Assembly: GCA_003251175.1 (NCBI GenBank)
Contig: QKHC01000080.1
Coordinates: forward strand, 1-38,892
DNA length: 38,892 nt
DNA from: Gemmatimonadota bacterium
GTDB taxonomy: Bacteria; Gemmatimonadota; Gemmatimonadetes; Gemmatimonadales; GWC2-71-9
Reading direction: 5' to 3'
A program made the translations under genes and the position numbers. Under the pieces are notes generated by a model. It saw only the letters and a list, made by a program, of their open reading frames with translations. It did not search any database and was not told where the DNA came from. The first letter of the stretch is position 1, and each line of letters starts with the position of its first letter. Positions 23,630-32,149 of the stretch are shown one piece after another.

Positions 23630-26600
23630 TCACCCCTGCCGCACCACTCCGGTGGCGGTGCGCACCGCTTCCACGCTGACGGCGTCGGGCCGGCGCGCCA
23701 CCTGCCAGCGGCGCCACAGCAGATACACCGACGGGATCACCACCAGCGTCAGCGCCGTGGTGGTGATCATCCCCCCCACCATCGGCGCCGCGATGCGCTT
23801 CATCACGTCGGCGCCGGTGCCGTGGCTCCAGAGAATCGGCGCCAGCCCGGCGACGATCGCCGTCACCGTCATCATCACCGGCCGCAGCCGCTCCAGCGCA
23901 CCCTCGCCGACGGCCGCGGCCACGTCGGCGGGGCGGCGCAGACGCCCGTCGAGACGGTGGCGGTGAAAGGCCTCGTCCAGGTAGATCAGCATCACGACGC
24001 CCGTTTCCGCCGCCACCCCCGCGAGCGCGATGAACCCCACCCACACGGCGACGCTGGTGTTGTAACCGGCGATCCACAGGTACCAGACGCCACCCACCAG
24101 CGCGAACGGCACGGTGAGCATCACGATCAGCGACTCCGTCACGCCGCGGAAATTGAGATACAGCAGCAGCAGAATGATGCCCAGGGTCACCGGCACCACC
24201 AGTCGCAGCGTCGCCGCGACGCGCTGCATGAATTCATATTGCCCGCTCCACTCCAGCCGATAGCCCGCGGGCAGCGTCAGGCCGGCAGCCACCACCTGCT
24301 GCGCCTCCGCCACGTAGCTGCCCACGTCCCGCTCGCCGATGTCCACGAAGATCGTGGTGACGGGGAAGGCATTCTCGGTCTTGACGGCCATGGGACCCTG
24401 CCGCACCACGACCTCGGCGATCTGACCCAGCGGGATCTGCAGCAGTCCTCCGGCGGCCGGCGCGTCCATCGCCATGCCGCCCGCCGTGGATGCCAGGCGT
24501 GGTACCGCCATCCCCCGCGGTGCTGGGATCAGGACCTCGCGCAGCTTCTGGACGTTATCGCGCAGCTCGCGCGGGTACCGCACGTTGACCGCGTAGCGCT
24601 CGCGGCCCTCGACCGTGAGGGTCGCATTCATCCCGCCGACACTCGCCATGATGGCCGCGTGGACGTCGCCCACGTTGAGGCCGTAGCGCGCCGCCTCGGC
24701 GCGGTCGATAGCGATGTCCACGTAGTACCCCGACACCCCGCGCTCGGCGAAGGCACTGCGGGTGCCGGCCACGCGCTGCACCAGCCGCTCCACCCGTTGT
24801 CCCAACGCCTGCAGGGTGTCGAGGTCGGGCCCGAAGATCTTGATGCCCACCGGCGTGCGAATGCCCGTTGCCAGCATGTCGATCCGGCCCTTGATCGGCA
24901 TGGTCCACGCGTTGGTCACTCCCGGCATCCGCACCGCCGTATCCATCGCGGCGACGAGCCGCTCGTACGTCATGCCGCGGCGCCACTCCCCCGCGGGTTT
25001 CAGCGTGATGGTCGTCTCGAACATGTCGAGCGGCGCGGGATCGGTCGCCGTGCGCGCCCGGCCGGCCTTGCCCAGGACGGACGCCACCTCCGGGAACGCC
25101 GCCAGCACGCTGTCCTGGTAGCGCATGATCTCGCGGGCCTGCGCGATCGCGACGCCCGGTACGGTGGTCGGCATGAACAGCACCGAGCCCTCGTGCAGCG
25201 GCGGCATGAACTCGCTCCCCAGCCGCCGCCACGGAAGCACGCTGATCGCCAGCACCGCGGCGGCCGCCGCGATCACCGTCCACGGCCGGCGGAGTGCGAA
25301 GCCGATCACGGGGCGGTAGGCGCGTTGCAGCGCGCGATTGACCGGGTTCGACGCCTCGGGCCGGATATGGCCCTTGACGAGGTATCCCATCAGGACCGGC
25401 ACCAGGGTGATGGAGAGCAGCGCCGCGCCCGCCATGGCGAACGTCTTGGTGAAGGCGAGCGGCTTGAAGAGCCGGCCCTCCTGCTGCTCCAGCGCGAACA
25501 CCGGCAGGAAGCTGAAGGTGATGATCAGCAGCGAGAAGAACAGCGGCGGCCCCACCTGCTTCACGCTTTCGCGGACGATCTCCCAGCGCGCCTGGCCCGG
25601 CTGCGCGCGCTCGAGGTGCTTGTGCATGTTCTCGATCATCACGATCGCGGCGTCCACCATGGCCCCGATGGCGATGGCGATCCCTCCCAGGCTCATGATG
25701 TTCACGTTCACGCCGATCGCGCGCATCGTGATGAAGGAGATCAGGATGCCCAGCGGCAGCGTCACGACGGCAACCAGCGCCGAGCGCACGTGCATCAGGA
25801 ACAGCACCGTCACCGCTGCGACGATGAGCGATTCCTCGACGAGCTTCTCCTGCAGCGTGGCGATGGCGCGGTGAATCAGGTCACTGCGGTCGTACGCGGT
25901 GCGGAGGTGCACGCCGGGCGGGAGGCCGCGCTCGATTTCCGCGAGGCGCGCCTTGACCGCCTCGATGGTCTTGAGTGCGTCGGAGCCGAAGCGCATCACG
26001 ACGATCCCGGCAACGACTTCCCCCTGGCCGTTCCAGTCGGCCGCGCCGCGGCGCGGCGCCGGTCCCAGCTGCACCGTGGCGATGTCCGCCACCCGGATCG
26101 GCGTACCGTTGGCGGTGGCGCCCACGGCGACGTTCTCGATGTCGGCGACGCCGTTGAGGTACCCGAGACCACGGATCATGTACTCGCGCCCGCCCATCTC
26201 CAGCACCCGTGCCCCGATGTCCACGTTGTGCGCCCCGATGGCGCTCGCCACCCGGGTCACCGGGATGCTGAACGCGCGCAGCCGCTCGGGGTCCACCTCG
26301 ACCTGATACTGCTTCACGAAGCCACCCAGGCTCGCGACCTCTGACACCCCCGGAACCGCCGTCAGCTGGTAGCGGATGTACCAATCCTGCAGCGTGCGCA
26401 GCTCCGCGAGGTCGAGACTGTCGGACTCGAGCACGTACTCGAACACCCACCCCACACCCGTGGCGTCGGGGCCGAGGGTCGGCTCGACGCCCGGCGGCAG
26501 GTCCTGACGGATGCCGTTGAGGTACTCGAGGACCCGGGAGCGGGCCCAGTAGATGTCCGTTCCGTCCTCGAAGATCACATACACCAGGGAGAGGCCGAAG

Positions 26601-26860
26601 AACGAGTAGCCGCGCACCACCCGCGCGCCGGGCACCTTCAGCATCTCCGAGGCGATGGGATAGGTGATCTGGTCTTCGACGATCTGCGGCGCCTGCTCGC
26701 GGAAGTCGGCCTGCACGATGACCTGCACGTCGGAGAGGTCCGGGATGGCGTCGACCGGTGTGGTGCGCATGGCCCACAGGCCGAAACCCACCAGCGCGAC
26801 CGTGCCGAGCAGCACCAGGAAGCGGTTGCGCAGCGACCAGGAGATGATGCCGCTAATCAT
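23630..26860 (-). CDS. cusA: CusA/CzcA-type heavy-metal efflux RND pump
   Basis: This 1076-aa inner-membrane protein has full RND length, with 12 expected helices and two large periplasmic loops. The N-terminus is MISGIISWSLRNRFLVLLG followed by TTPVDAIPDLSDVQVIV, typical of the HME branch. The helix-4 proton-relay segment GGIAIAIGAMVDAAIVMIEN contains the conserved Asp and Glu. Segments such as RIDMLATGIRTPVGIKIFG and EFMPPLHEGSVLFMPT, with several Met, match the Cu/Ag (CusA) group better than CzcA. It exports monovalent copper or silver from the periplasm with CusB- and TolC-like partners. Its start overlaps the adaptor gene's stop by eight bases, so the order is outer-membrane protein, adaptor, pump. 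Confidence 0.95.
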   Translation of the reverse strand: MISGIISWSLRNRFLVLLGTVALVGFGLWAMRTTPVDAIPDLSDVQVIVQADFREQAPQIVEDQITYPIASEMLKVPGARVVRGYSFFGLSLVYVIFEDGTDIYWARSRVLEYLNGIRQDLPPGVEPTLGPDATGVGWVFEYVLESDSLDLAELRTLQDWYIRYQLTAVPGVSEVASLGGFVKQYQVEVDPERLRAFSIPVTRVASAIGAHNVDIGARVLEMGGREYMIRGLGYLNGVADIENVAVGATANGTPIRVADIATVQLGPAPRRGAADWNGQGEVVAGIVVMRFGSDALKTIEAVKARLAEIERGLPPGVHLRTAYDRSDLIHRAIATLQEKLVEESLIVAAVTVLFLMHVRSALVAVVTLPLGILISFITMRAIGVNVNIMSLGGIAIAIGAMVDAAIVMIENMHKHLERAQPGQARWEIVRESVKQVGPPLFFSLLIITFSFLPVFALEQQEGRLFKPLAFTKTFAMAGAALLSITLVPVLMGYLVKGHIRPEASNPVNRALQRAYRPVIGFALRRPWTVIAAAAAVLAISVLPWRRLGSEFMPPLHEGSVLFMPTTVPGVAIAQAREIMRYQDSVLAAFPEVASVLGKAGRARTATDPAPLDMFETTITLKPAGEWRRGMTYERLVAAMDTAVRMPGVTNAWTMPIKGRIDMLATGIRTPVGIKIFGPDLDTLQALGQRVERLVQRVAGTRSAFAERGVSGYYVDIAIDRAEAARYGLNVGDVHAAIMASVGGMNATLTVEGRERYAVNVRYPRELRDNVQKLREVLIPAPRGMAVPRLASTAGGMAMDAPAAGGLLQIPLGQIAEVVVRQGPMAVKTENAFPVTTIFVDIGERDVGSYVAEAQQVVAAGLTLPAGYRLEWSGQYEFMQRVAATLRLVVPVTLGIILLLLYLNFRGVTESLIVMLTVPFALVGGVWYLWIAGYNTSVAVWVGFIALAGVAAETGVVMLIYLDEAFHRHRLDGRLRRPADVAAAVGEGALERLRPVMMTVTAIVAGLAPILWSHGTGADVMKRIAAPMVGGMITTTALTLVVIPSVYLLWRRWQVARRPDAVSVEAVRTATGVVRQG

Positions 26861-28070
26861 GGCGGTGTCCTCCTGACGCGGTGTCGCCGGCGGCCCCGTG
26901 CTGCATCCCTGGCATCGCGCCGCCGGTGCTCGCCAGCCGCGATTCGGCGTCGATGAGGAAGTTGGCCGAGGCGACGATGGTCTCCCCCGCCACCAGCCCG
27001 TCGAGGATCTGCACCTGGTCGGCGGCGCGTGCGCCGAGCACCACTTCGTGCGGCACCAGCAAGCCGGCGTCGTCGCGCACGAACACGACGTTGCGCTCGC
27101 CGGTGGCGATCACGGCTGCCAACGGCACGGCGAGCACGTCGGGGAGCTCCGCCTCGAAGAAGGTCGTCGCGTACATCCCGGGCTTGAGCCGCCCGCCGGG
27201 GTTCGGCACGGTCGCCCGCACCTGATTGGTGCGGCTGGCGGCATCCACCGTCGGGTAGATGAAGCTCACGCGGCCCATCAGATGCTCGCCGGGATACGCC
27301 GACAGCTCGATGTGCGCTGGCGCGCCGAGGCGCACGAAGCGGAGGTCCTGCTCGAAGACGTCGCCCGCGACCCAGACCTCGGTCAGATCGGCCACCCGAT
27401 ACAGCGGCATCCCGGACATCACCTGCTGGCCCCCGAGCACGTTCTTCTCGAGCACGATGCCGGTCACGGGCGACACCAAGGTGAGGGTCTTGGTCACCTC
27501 ACCGGTCCGCTCGAGCCGGTCGATCTGCTCCGGGGTGATGTCCCAGTAGGCGAGGCGCCGCCGCGCCGCGGCGAGCATCCCCTGGGCACCGCGCCACGAC
27601 TCGCCCGCCGACGAATCGAGCTGCGCCACCAGGCGTTTCGCCGTCAGCAGCTCCTCCTGAGCAGCAACCAGCATCGGACTGTAGACGGTGAGCAGTGGCT
27701 GCCCACGACGGACTGCTTCGCCGGTGGCGTCCACGAAGAGCCGTTCTACGAACCCGTCGATCTTCGGGGTCACGTCGGCGACCCTCGGCTCCGCGGCTTC
27801 GATACGCCCCACGGTGCGGATCGTGCGGATGAGGGTGCGGCGGTCCACCGTCGTGTAGGTGACGCCCAGCGCCCGCTCCTGGGCCGCGGTGAGATGCACG
27901 GCCTGGCGCATCGCCGTGCCGCTCGAATCGACGGCACCAGCGGTGCCGCCCGCCTGCATCCGGGCATGCTCCTCGGCCGTCATTCCCGGCATCGGTGACT
28001 CGCTCGCACCACCGCCGCACGCCGCGCTCGCGACCGCCAGCAGGACCGCACCCAAGGCACGGATGGTCAT
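26853..28070 (-). CDS. cusB: CusB-like RND efflux adaptor (membrane fusion lipoprotein)
   Basis: This 405-aa protein starts at ATG 28070, overlapping the upstream stop (ATGA). It has a lipoprotein signal (LLAVASAAC), a Met/His-rich N-terminal segment (ESPMPGMTAEEHARM), and then the adaptor core: beta-barrel/lipoyl strands (VTPKIDGFVERLFVDATGEAVRRG in parts), a helical hairpin (AAQEELLTAKRLVAQLD), and LVSPVTGIVLEKNVLGGQQV. The C-terminus ends in a Met/His tail (MPGMQHG, GGHRHD). CusB uses Met residues to pass Cu(I)/Ag(I) to CusA. The Met and His clusters at both ends here support copper or silver rather than zinc. It is encoded between the TolC-like protein and the pump. Confidence 0.92.
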   Translation of the reverse strand: MTIRALGAVLLAVASAACGGGASESPMPGMTAEEHARMQAGGTAGAVDSSGTAMRQAVHLTAAQERALGVTYTTVDRRTLIRTIRTVGRIEAAEPRVADVTPKIDGFVERLFVDATGEAVRRGQPLLTVYSPMLVAAQEELLTAKRLVAQLDSSAGESWRGAQGMLAAARRRLAYWDITPEQIDRLERTGEVTKTLTLVSPVTGIVLEKNVLGGQQVMSGMPLYRVADLTEVWVAGDVFEQDLRFVRLGAPAHIELSAYPGEHLMGRVSFIYPTVDAASRTNQVRATVPNPGGRLKPGMYATTFFEAELPDVLAVPLAAVIATGERNVVFVRDDAGLLVPHEVVLGARAADQVQILDGLVAGETIVASANFLIDAESRLASTGGAMPGMQHGAAGDTASGGHRHD

Positions 28071-29341
28071 CGGGTCCCTCCCGTTCCGGCGCCGGTGAGC
28101 GCCTCGAGTTGCGCCACGGCGCCGTGAAACTCCGCCGCGAAGCGCACCCGCTCGATCTCGTAGCGATTGACCGTCATCTCGTTCTCCACCAGCGTCAGAT
28201 AGTCCACCCGCCCCACGCGGTAGGCGGACAGTGCCGCCTCGACCGCCGCGCGCGCCTGCGGGATCACGGCCGTCGCGTACAGCTGCACGAGCTCGCTCGC
28301 GCGCACCGCCGCGGCCCGCCAGCGGACCAGCTCGGCGTAGGTCTCGTTGCCGAGATCGCGCAGCTCGGCATCCGCCATGGCCTGCTCGGCTTGCAGCTCA
28401 CGGCGCTGCGCCAGCTGCTTGCGCCCCGCCCACAGCGGCACGCTGATGCCGACCATGAGGGTGGACATGTCGGCGAACTGCGGGCGCTGGCTGTAGGCCA
28501 CGCCGGCCATGAAATCGGGATACAGCTGCCGCCGCGCGGCGCGATACCCCGCCTCAGCGGCACCGACCCGTTCCCGCGCGGCACGCAACGCCGGTCGGCG
28601 CTCCGCGGCCGCGACAACGAGCGAGTCGAGCGACGGCAGCTCATCTCCGGGCCACGGCAGCTCGAGCGCGCCGATCGATGCCGTCGCCGGCCGATCCAGC
28701 AGCGCGTTGAGGCGCGCCGCCAGTGCCGAACGCTCGGCTGCCATCACGGCGATGTCGCCGGTCATCCTGGCAACGGCCACCTGCGCCTGGAGCACGTCCT
28801 GCTGGAGACCCGAGCCGACCGCATAGCGGGTCTGCGACACGTCGCGGAAGCTCCGCAGCAGGCGCCTCGTCTCCTCCATGATCTCCAGCGCCCGGTCGAC
28901 CGCGGCGAGGTCGGAGTAGACCATCCGCACACGGGCCGCCAGCATCGCGGCCGACTCGTCGGCCTCGAACGAGGCGGCGGCGGCCAGCCCGCGTTCCCGC
29001 TCCGCGGCGTTGCCGAGCTTGCCAGGCCAGGGCAGCATCTGCGTGAGCTGCACCTGGTTCATGGTCATGGGCTCGCCGGTATTGCCGAAGTCGCCCACCA
29101 GCCGGTTCATCAGGCCGAACGACAGCTGCGGATCGGGGAGCGCGCCCACCTGCGGCGCCCGCTCCGCAGCCGCATCGGCGCGGAGCCGCGCGGCACGGAG
29201 CATCGGGTTCGCCTCGAGCGCGAGCGCGACGGCCGCAGCGGCGGTGAGCGTGTCACCCGCCGCCTGGGCCGTGGCGGGCGTTGCGCGCGCGCCCGCCCCG
29301 ATTATGAACGCGGCCATCGCACACCAGCTCAGCCGGCGCAT
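28067..29341 (-). CDS. TolC-family outer membrane efflux protein (CusC/CzcC-like)
   Basis: This is a 424-aa protein. ATG 29341 follows GAGGGA at good spacing and gives a signal peptide (MRRLSWCAMAAFIIGAGARATPATAQA); the upstream in-frame extension is not signal-like. It has two OEP-type repeats of long helices, about 35-215 and 240-420. Examples are LRADAAAERAPQVGALPDPQLSFG, VLQAQVAVARMTGDIAVMAAER, and RVDYLTLVENEMTVNRYEIERVR in parts. The MLPWPGKLG segment with preceding GLMNRL is common in CusC/CzcC relatives of metal pumps. It forms the outer-membrane channel for the adaptor and pump encoded next. Confidence 0.92.
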   Translation of the reverse strand: MRRLSWCAMAAFIIGAGARATPATAQAAGDTLTAAAAVALALEANPMLRAARLRADAAAERAPQVGALPDPQLSFGLMNRLVGDFGNTGEPMTMNQVQLTQMLPWPGKLGNAAERERGLAAAASFEADESAAMLAARVRMVYSDLAAVDRALEIMEETRRLLRSFRDVSQTRYAVGSGLQQDVLQAQVAVARMTGDIAVMAAERSALAARLNALLDRPATASIGALELPWPGDELPSLDSLVVAAAERRPALRAARERVGAAEAGYRAARRQLYPDFMAGVAYSQRPQFADMSTLMVGISVPLWAGRKQLAQRRELQAEQAMADAELRDLGNETYAELVRWRAAAVRASELVQLYATAVIPQARAAVEAALSAYRVGRVDYLTLVENEMTVNRYEIERVRFAAEFHGAVAQLEALTGAGTGGTR

Positions 29342-29467
29342 GATGTCCCTCGACGTTGTCCGTTCACGTGATCCTCCCGCGCACCGCCGACAGATCGGCC
29401 GGGTGCACACGCAGTCGCGCCCCGGCGACGTGCCGGAGCGGCATGGCTCGCCCTCAGGCGAGGAGGA

Positions 29468-29818
29468 TCAGGAGTTGGGCGGGGGAGTTGGCGGGCCGGT
29501 CGTGAGACGGCCGTGGTCCGTCTGCGGTCCCGTGGGCACGGTCAAGGCCACCGCCACGGAGAGCGCGACGGACGCCGGCGCGGTCAGCACTGCCGCCGGC
29601 GTCGCGAGACAACCGAGCATGTCGCCACACGGGCCGGCCTGCGCGTGGTGGCAGTGCCCCGCGAGGGGGGCAACAGCCAGCGACGCCGGTGCCGGCCGCG
29701 GACAGGCGTGGTCCGCAACAGCCATCGGCGGCGGAGCCAGCATCCCGGCGAACGCCGCGAGTGCGATCGCCGCCGTGAGCCGTCTGCGGGCCGGTTGGGG
29801 TCGTGTGGTCAGTGCCAT
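29468..29818 (-). CDS. Small secreted His/Cys-containing protein upstream of the metal pump operon
   Basis: This is a 116-aa protein starting at ATG 29818. The N-terminus is basic and then hydrophobic (RRRLTAAIALAAFAGMLAPPP), a signal peptide. The mature centre has DHACPRP, GHCHHAQAGPCGDMLGC: four Cys and four His in about 35 residues, suitable for metal binding. A hydrophobic stretch (AAVLTAPASVALSVAVALTV) and a Pro/Thr-rich tail follow. I do not recognise the family; small His/Cys proteins of this kind are often found before cusCBA-type operons. It lies 126 bases before the TolC-like gene on the same strand. A periplasmic metal-binding or sensing role is inference only. Confidence 0.6.
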   Translation of the reverse strand: MALTTRPQPARRRLTAAIALAAFAGMLAPPPMAVADHACPRPAPASLAVAPLAGHCHHAQAGPCGDMLGCLATPAAVLTAPASVALSVAVALTVPTGPQTDHGRLTTGPPTPPPNS

Positions 29819-30005
29819 GCGCCTCGCTCGAACCCCGAACTGCGTGATCGGGTTCGCGAGTAACAGCCTAGCGCCGTCCCTCGCGGAGGGCAATGCCATC
29901 GCCGGGCCGGGATGTGAAGGGGGCTTTATGGGGACGCTTCGGACGCGGCGGCACCGCGCCCCCGGGACTGCGGGGCACGGGCGCCGCTATGTCGGTTGCC
30001 GCGGG

Positions 30006-30320
30006 CTACGCCGCGACGGAGCGAACGGATCGGGCGGACACGCGACGGTCGCGCACCACGCGACGGTCCGTACCGCAGCGTCGGTCACCGACGTCGCGTC
30101 GGTGTGGCGCCTGGCGCCGCTCCACCGCCACGGGTGTGGCAACCCGGCGGCGCTCGGCCACGCGCCGGTCCGTGCCGCGACGTTGCGTCACGCGGCGGCG
30201 CCGGCCACGGCGTTCTCTTTTGGCGAGGGCCACGTCCCGCGTTCGCTCCGCTCGAACTGCTGTCCGCGACCGTTCAAGGCAAGCCCCGTGCCACTGCCCT
30301 GGCCGATGGTGGGTTCGCAC
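30006..30320 (-). CDS. Arginine-rich repeat microprotein (xxRR repeats), uncertain
   Basis: The frame from GTG 30320 (GAGG five bases upstream) codes for 104 aa. The C-terminal 65 residues are a chain of short units ending in RR: VTQRRGTDRR, VAERRR, VERRQAPHRR, DVGDRRCGTDRR, VVRDRR. Small bacterial proteins with repeated DRRxxxDRR units are known but have no assigned role. The strong charge repeat, independent of base repeats, argues against pure chance, but the region is GC-rich and other frames are open too. A start at GTG 30233 (75 aa) would keep all the repeats. It follows the DUF985 gene by 35 bases on the same strand and could be the end of that operon. Confidence 0.4.
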   Translation of the reverse strand: MRTHHRPGQWHGACLERSRTAVRAERTRDVALAKRERRGRRRRVTQRRGTDRRVAERRRVATPVAVERRQAPHRRDVGDRRCGTDRRVVRDRRVSARSVRSVAA

Positions 30321-30355
30321 CGGGCCTCGTCACATGCGGCGCGGGCGCCACGCAG

Positions 30356-30850
30356 CTAGATCAGCCCGGCCAGGTCGGGCGCGACGCGCCGCAGCTCCGC
30401 CGCCAATTCGGACTGATCGGCGAGCAGGGCGAAATCGGCGAAGTCGAACCCCGGCGCCACCGTGCATCCCACGAGCGCGTAACTGCCCAGGGGACGCGCG
30501 GCCTGCCAGGCGCCCCCTGGCACGACCGCGACCCGGCGCGCGTCGCCCGTCGAGCCGAGGCGGCGGCGCTCCACGGCGTCGCCGGGCGACGCCATCCACA
30601 ACAGCTCGATGCTCTCACCTTCGTAGAAGTGCCACACCTCGTCCGCCAGCACGCGGTGCCAGCGGCTGCGCTCGCCCGCGGCCAGCAGGAAGTAGATGGT
30701 GGTGAGGGCGGATCGCTCCACCGTCCGATCGGCGGGACGGACCAGACGCGGGGAGCGATACACCTCGGCGAAGTGCCCCCCCTCGGGATGGGGACGCAGG
30801 GCGAGGGCGCGCACCAGCTCGGCCACGCGCCCGGGCGCCCGCGGCGTCAT
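30356..30850 (-). CDS. DUF985 cupin-domain protein
   Basis: This 164-aa protein starts at ATG 30850, overlapping the multicopper oxidase stop (ATGA). The DUF985 pattern is clear: LRPHPEGGHFAEVYRS, ALTTIYFLLAAGERSRWHRV, DEVWHFYEGESIELLW, then VPGGAWQAARPLGSYALVGCTVAPGFDFADFAL. It is a single cupin barrel with His residues positioned for a metal (HPEGGHF, WHRV, WHFYEGE). The biochemical role of DUF985 is not established; cupins of this type may bind sugar-like or small polar ligands. Coupling to a multicopper oxidase is noteworthy, but no joint function is known to me. Confidence 0.9.
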   Translation of the reverse strand: MTPRAPGRVAELVRALALRPHPEGGHFAEVYRSPRLVRPADRTVERSALTTIYFLLAAGERSRWHRVLADEVWHFYEGESIELLWMASPGDAVERRRLGSTGDARRVAVVPGGAWQAARPLGSYALVGCTVAPGFDFADFALLADQSELAAELRRVAPDLAGLI

Positions 30851-31995
30851 CGCGTGGTCGGCGACGTCGGCAGCACTTCGTAGCGTCCCTGCATCCCCAT
30901 CAGCAGGTGGGCGCCGACGTGACAGTGGAACAGCCACACCCCCGGGTTGTCGGGCGTCATGTCGGCGATCGCCATTCCCATGGGGAGGATGGCGGCGACG
31001 TCGGTGCGCATTTGGTCGATGTCCACCACATTGCCGTGCCAGTGCGGCGCGTGGAACTCGAAGTTGGTGGAGCCCATGATGTACCAGCGTACGCGCTCGC
31101 CGACCCGCATCTGCGGCATCGGGCCGTTGCCGTACAGGAATCCGTTCATCGTCTCACGGAAATGGGCCGCGCCGTCCGGGCCCAGCCCGGGGGTGCCGAA
31201 CACGACCGTGCGCACCACGCTGTCGGGGGTGCCCCAGTAGGTCTGCACGTTGTGGTCGGTGTACAGACTCGACCCCTCGTCCACCTCGATGAACCCCATC
31301 ACGATCTCGCGGTCCACGTCCTTCGGGGTCCCGTCGGGCCTGAGCGCGCCGCGGCGACCGATGATCATCGGCCCCAGAAGCCCGGCGTTCACGTCCTCCA
31401 CTTCGTGCACGTGGGAGTGGTACATCCAGAAGGCCGTGCTGGTCTCGTGCGCCGTGGGACCAGCCCGCTCCGGCACCGGCCAGGTGTAGACGTGGGTCCC
31501 GCCCGTCGGCAGGCCGTCATCCGCCTTGTCGGCTCCGCTGGTGCCATCCTCGTAGAGGGCGCCCTCATCGTCCTTGTCGTAGAAGACGCCGTGTGGATGG
31601 ACACTCACCGGGAAGCGCGCGTTGTTACGGAACACCACCCGGATCGTGTCGCCGACCTCCGCGCGGATCACCGGTCCCAGGAATCCCAGGTGCTCCCACT
31701 CGGGCGGTCGCGGCGTGAGGGTGCGGAACGTCGAATCGGAATACTCCCGGTACAGGGCCTTGACCACGCGGCGGCCCATGCGGCGGGGCCCCGCCTCCGT
31801 GAAGGGGCGCGACACGGAGTCGAACGGCTGCCCGCTGATCAGGTCGCGGCCAGCGGGCGCGTAGTCCCATTCGACCTCGTCGGCGGCGATGTAGTACACC
31901 CGCGTTTGCGGAGCGGGGGTCGCGCGGGCGGCGATCCACACCAGGGCGCCCGCTGCGAGGAGCGCGACGGCGGCGAAGAGACGGCGGGAGTTCAC
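30847..31995 (-). CDS. Multicopper oxidase (ceruloplasmin/two-domain type)
   Basis: This 382-aa protein starts at GTG 31995, with AAAGGA upstream at normal spacing. The N-terminal signal or anchor is [20 protein letters not shown]. All four copper-ligand clusters are present: HPH (133-135), HSH (193-195, WMYHSHVHE), HWH (318-320, [10 protein letters not shown]) and [12 protein letters not shown] (357-368). These give the trinuclear centre and a type-1 site with Cys358, His363 and Met368. The segment [21 protein letters not shown] is ceruloplasmin/nitrite-reductase-like. The enzyme should oxidise a substrate (for example Cu(I), Fe(II) or phenolics) with reduction of O2 to water in the periplasm. 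In this copper-rich region a Cu(I) oxidase role is likely. It is the first gene of a pair with the DUF985 protein and is divergent from aceB. Confidence 0.94.
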   Translation of the reverse strand: MNSRRLFAAVALLAAGALVWIAARATPAPQTRVYYIAADEVEWDYAPAGRDLISGQPFDSVSRPFTEAGPRRMGRRVVKALYREYSDSTFRTLTPRPPEWEHLGFLGPVIRAEVGDTIRVVFRNNARFPVSVHPHGVFYDKDDEGALYEDGTSGADKADDGLPTGGTHVYTWPVPERAGPTAHETSTAFWMYHSHVHEVEDVNAGLLGPMIIGRRGALRPDGTPKDVDREIVMGFIEVDEGSSLYTDHNVQTYWGTPDSVVRTVVFGTPGLGPDGAAHFRETMNGFLYGNGPMPQMRVGERVRWYIMGSTNFEFHAPHWHGNVVDIDQMRTDVAAILPMGMAIADMTPDNPGVWLFHCHVGAHLLMGMQGRYEVLPTSPTTR

Positions 31996-32136
31996 GGGGG
32001 TCCTTTCGTTTGGGTCACCGGTCGGAAGCGCCCAACTTGCCCGCCGAGTTGCCGGAAGGCAAGCGAAGAGTGGTTTCCCGTGGCACGGGCGCAGTGTGAT
32101 CGTCCGCGGCAACTCCTCTGAGACCCGAACTTCTTG

Positions 32137-32142
32137 TAACTT
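32137..32142 (+). promoter_or_regulatory. Candidate -10 box (TAACTT) for a leaderless aceB start
   Basis: TAACTT is followed by seven bases and ATG 32150, with no Shine-Dalgarno. It lies in the 154-bp divergent region 31996-32149 between the multicopper oxidase and aceB. The region also has a short CTTGCC/GGCAAG dyad near 32040-32065. I see no convincing -35 hexamer. Confidence 0.45.
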
Positions 32143-32149
32143 GCAACTC

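Noticed and set aside
23093-26344. 1083-codon open frame on the plus strand opposite the CusA-like pump
   Set aside because: Very high GC removes stop codons from antisense frames. The translation is rich in Arg, His and Gly without domains, while the minus frame is an intact RND pump.
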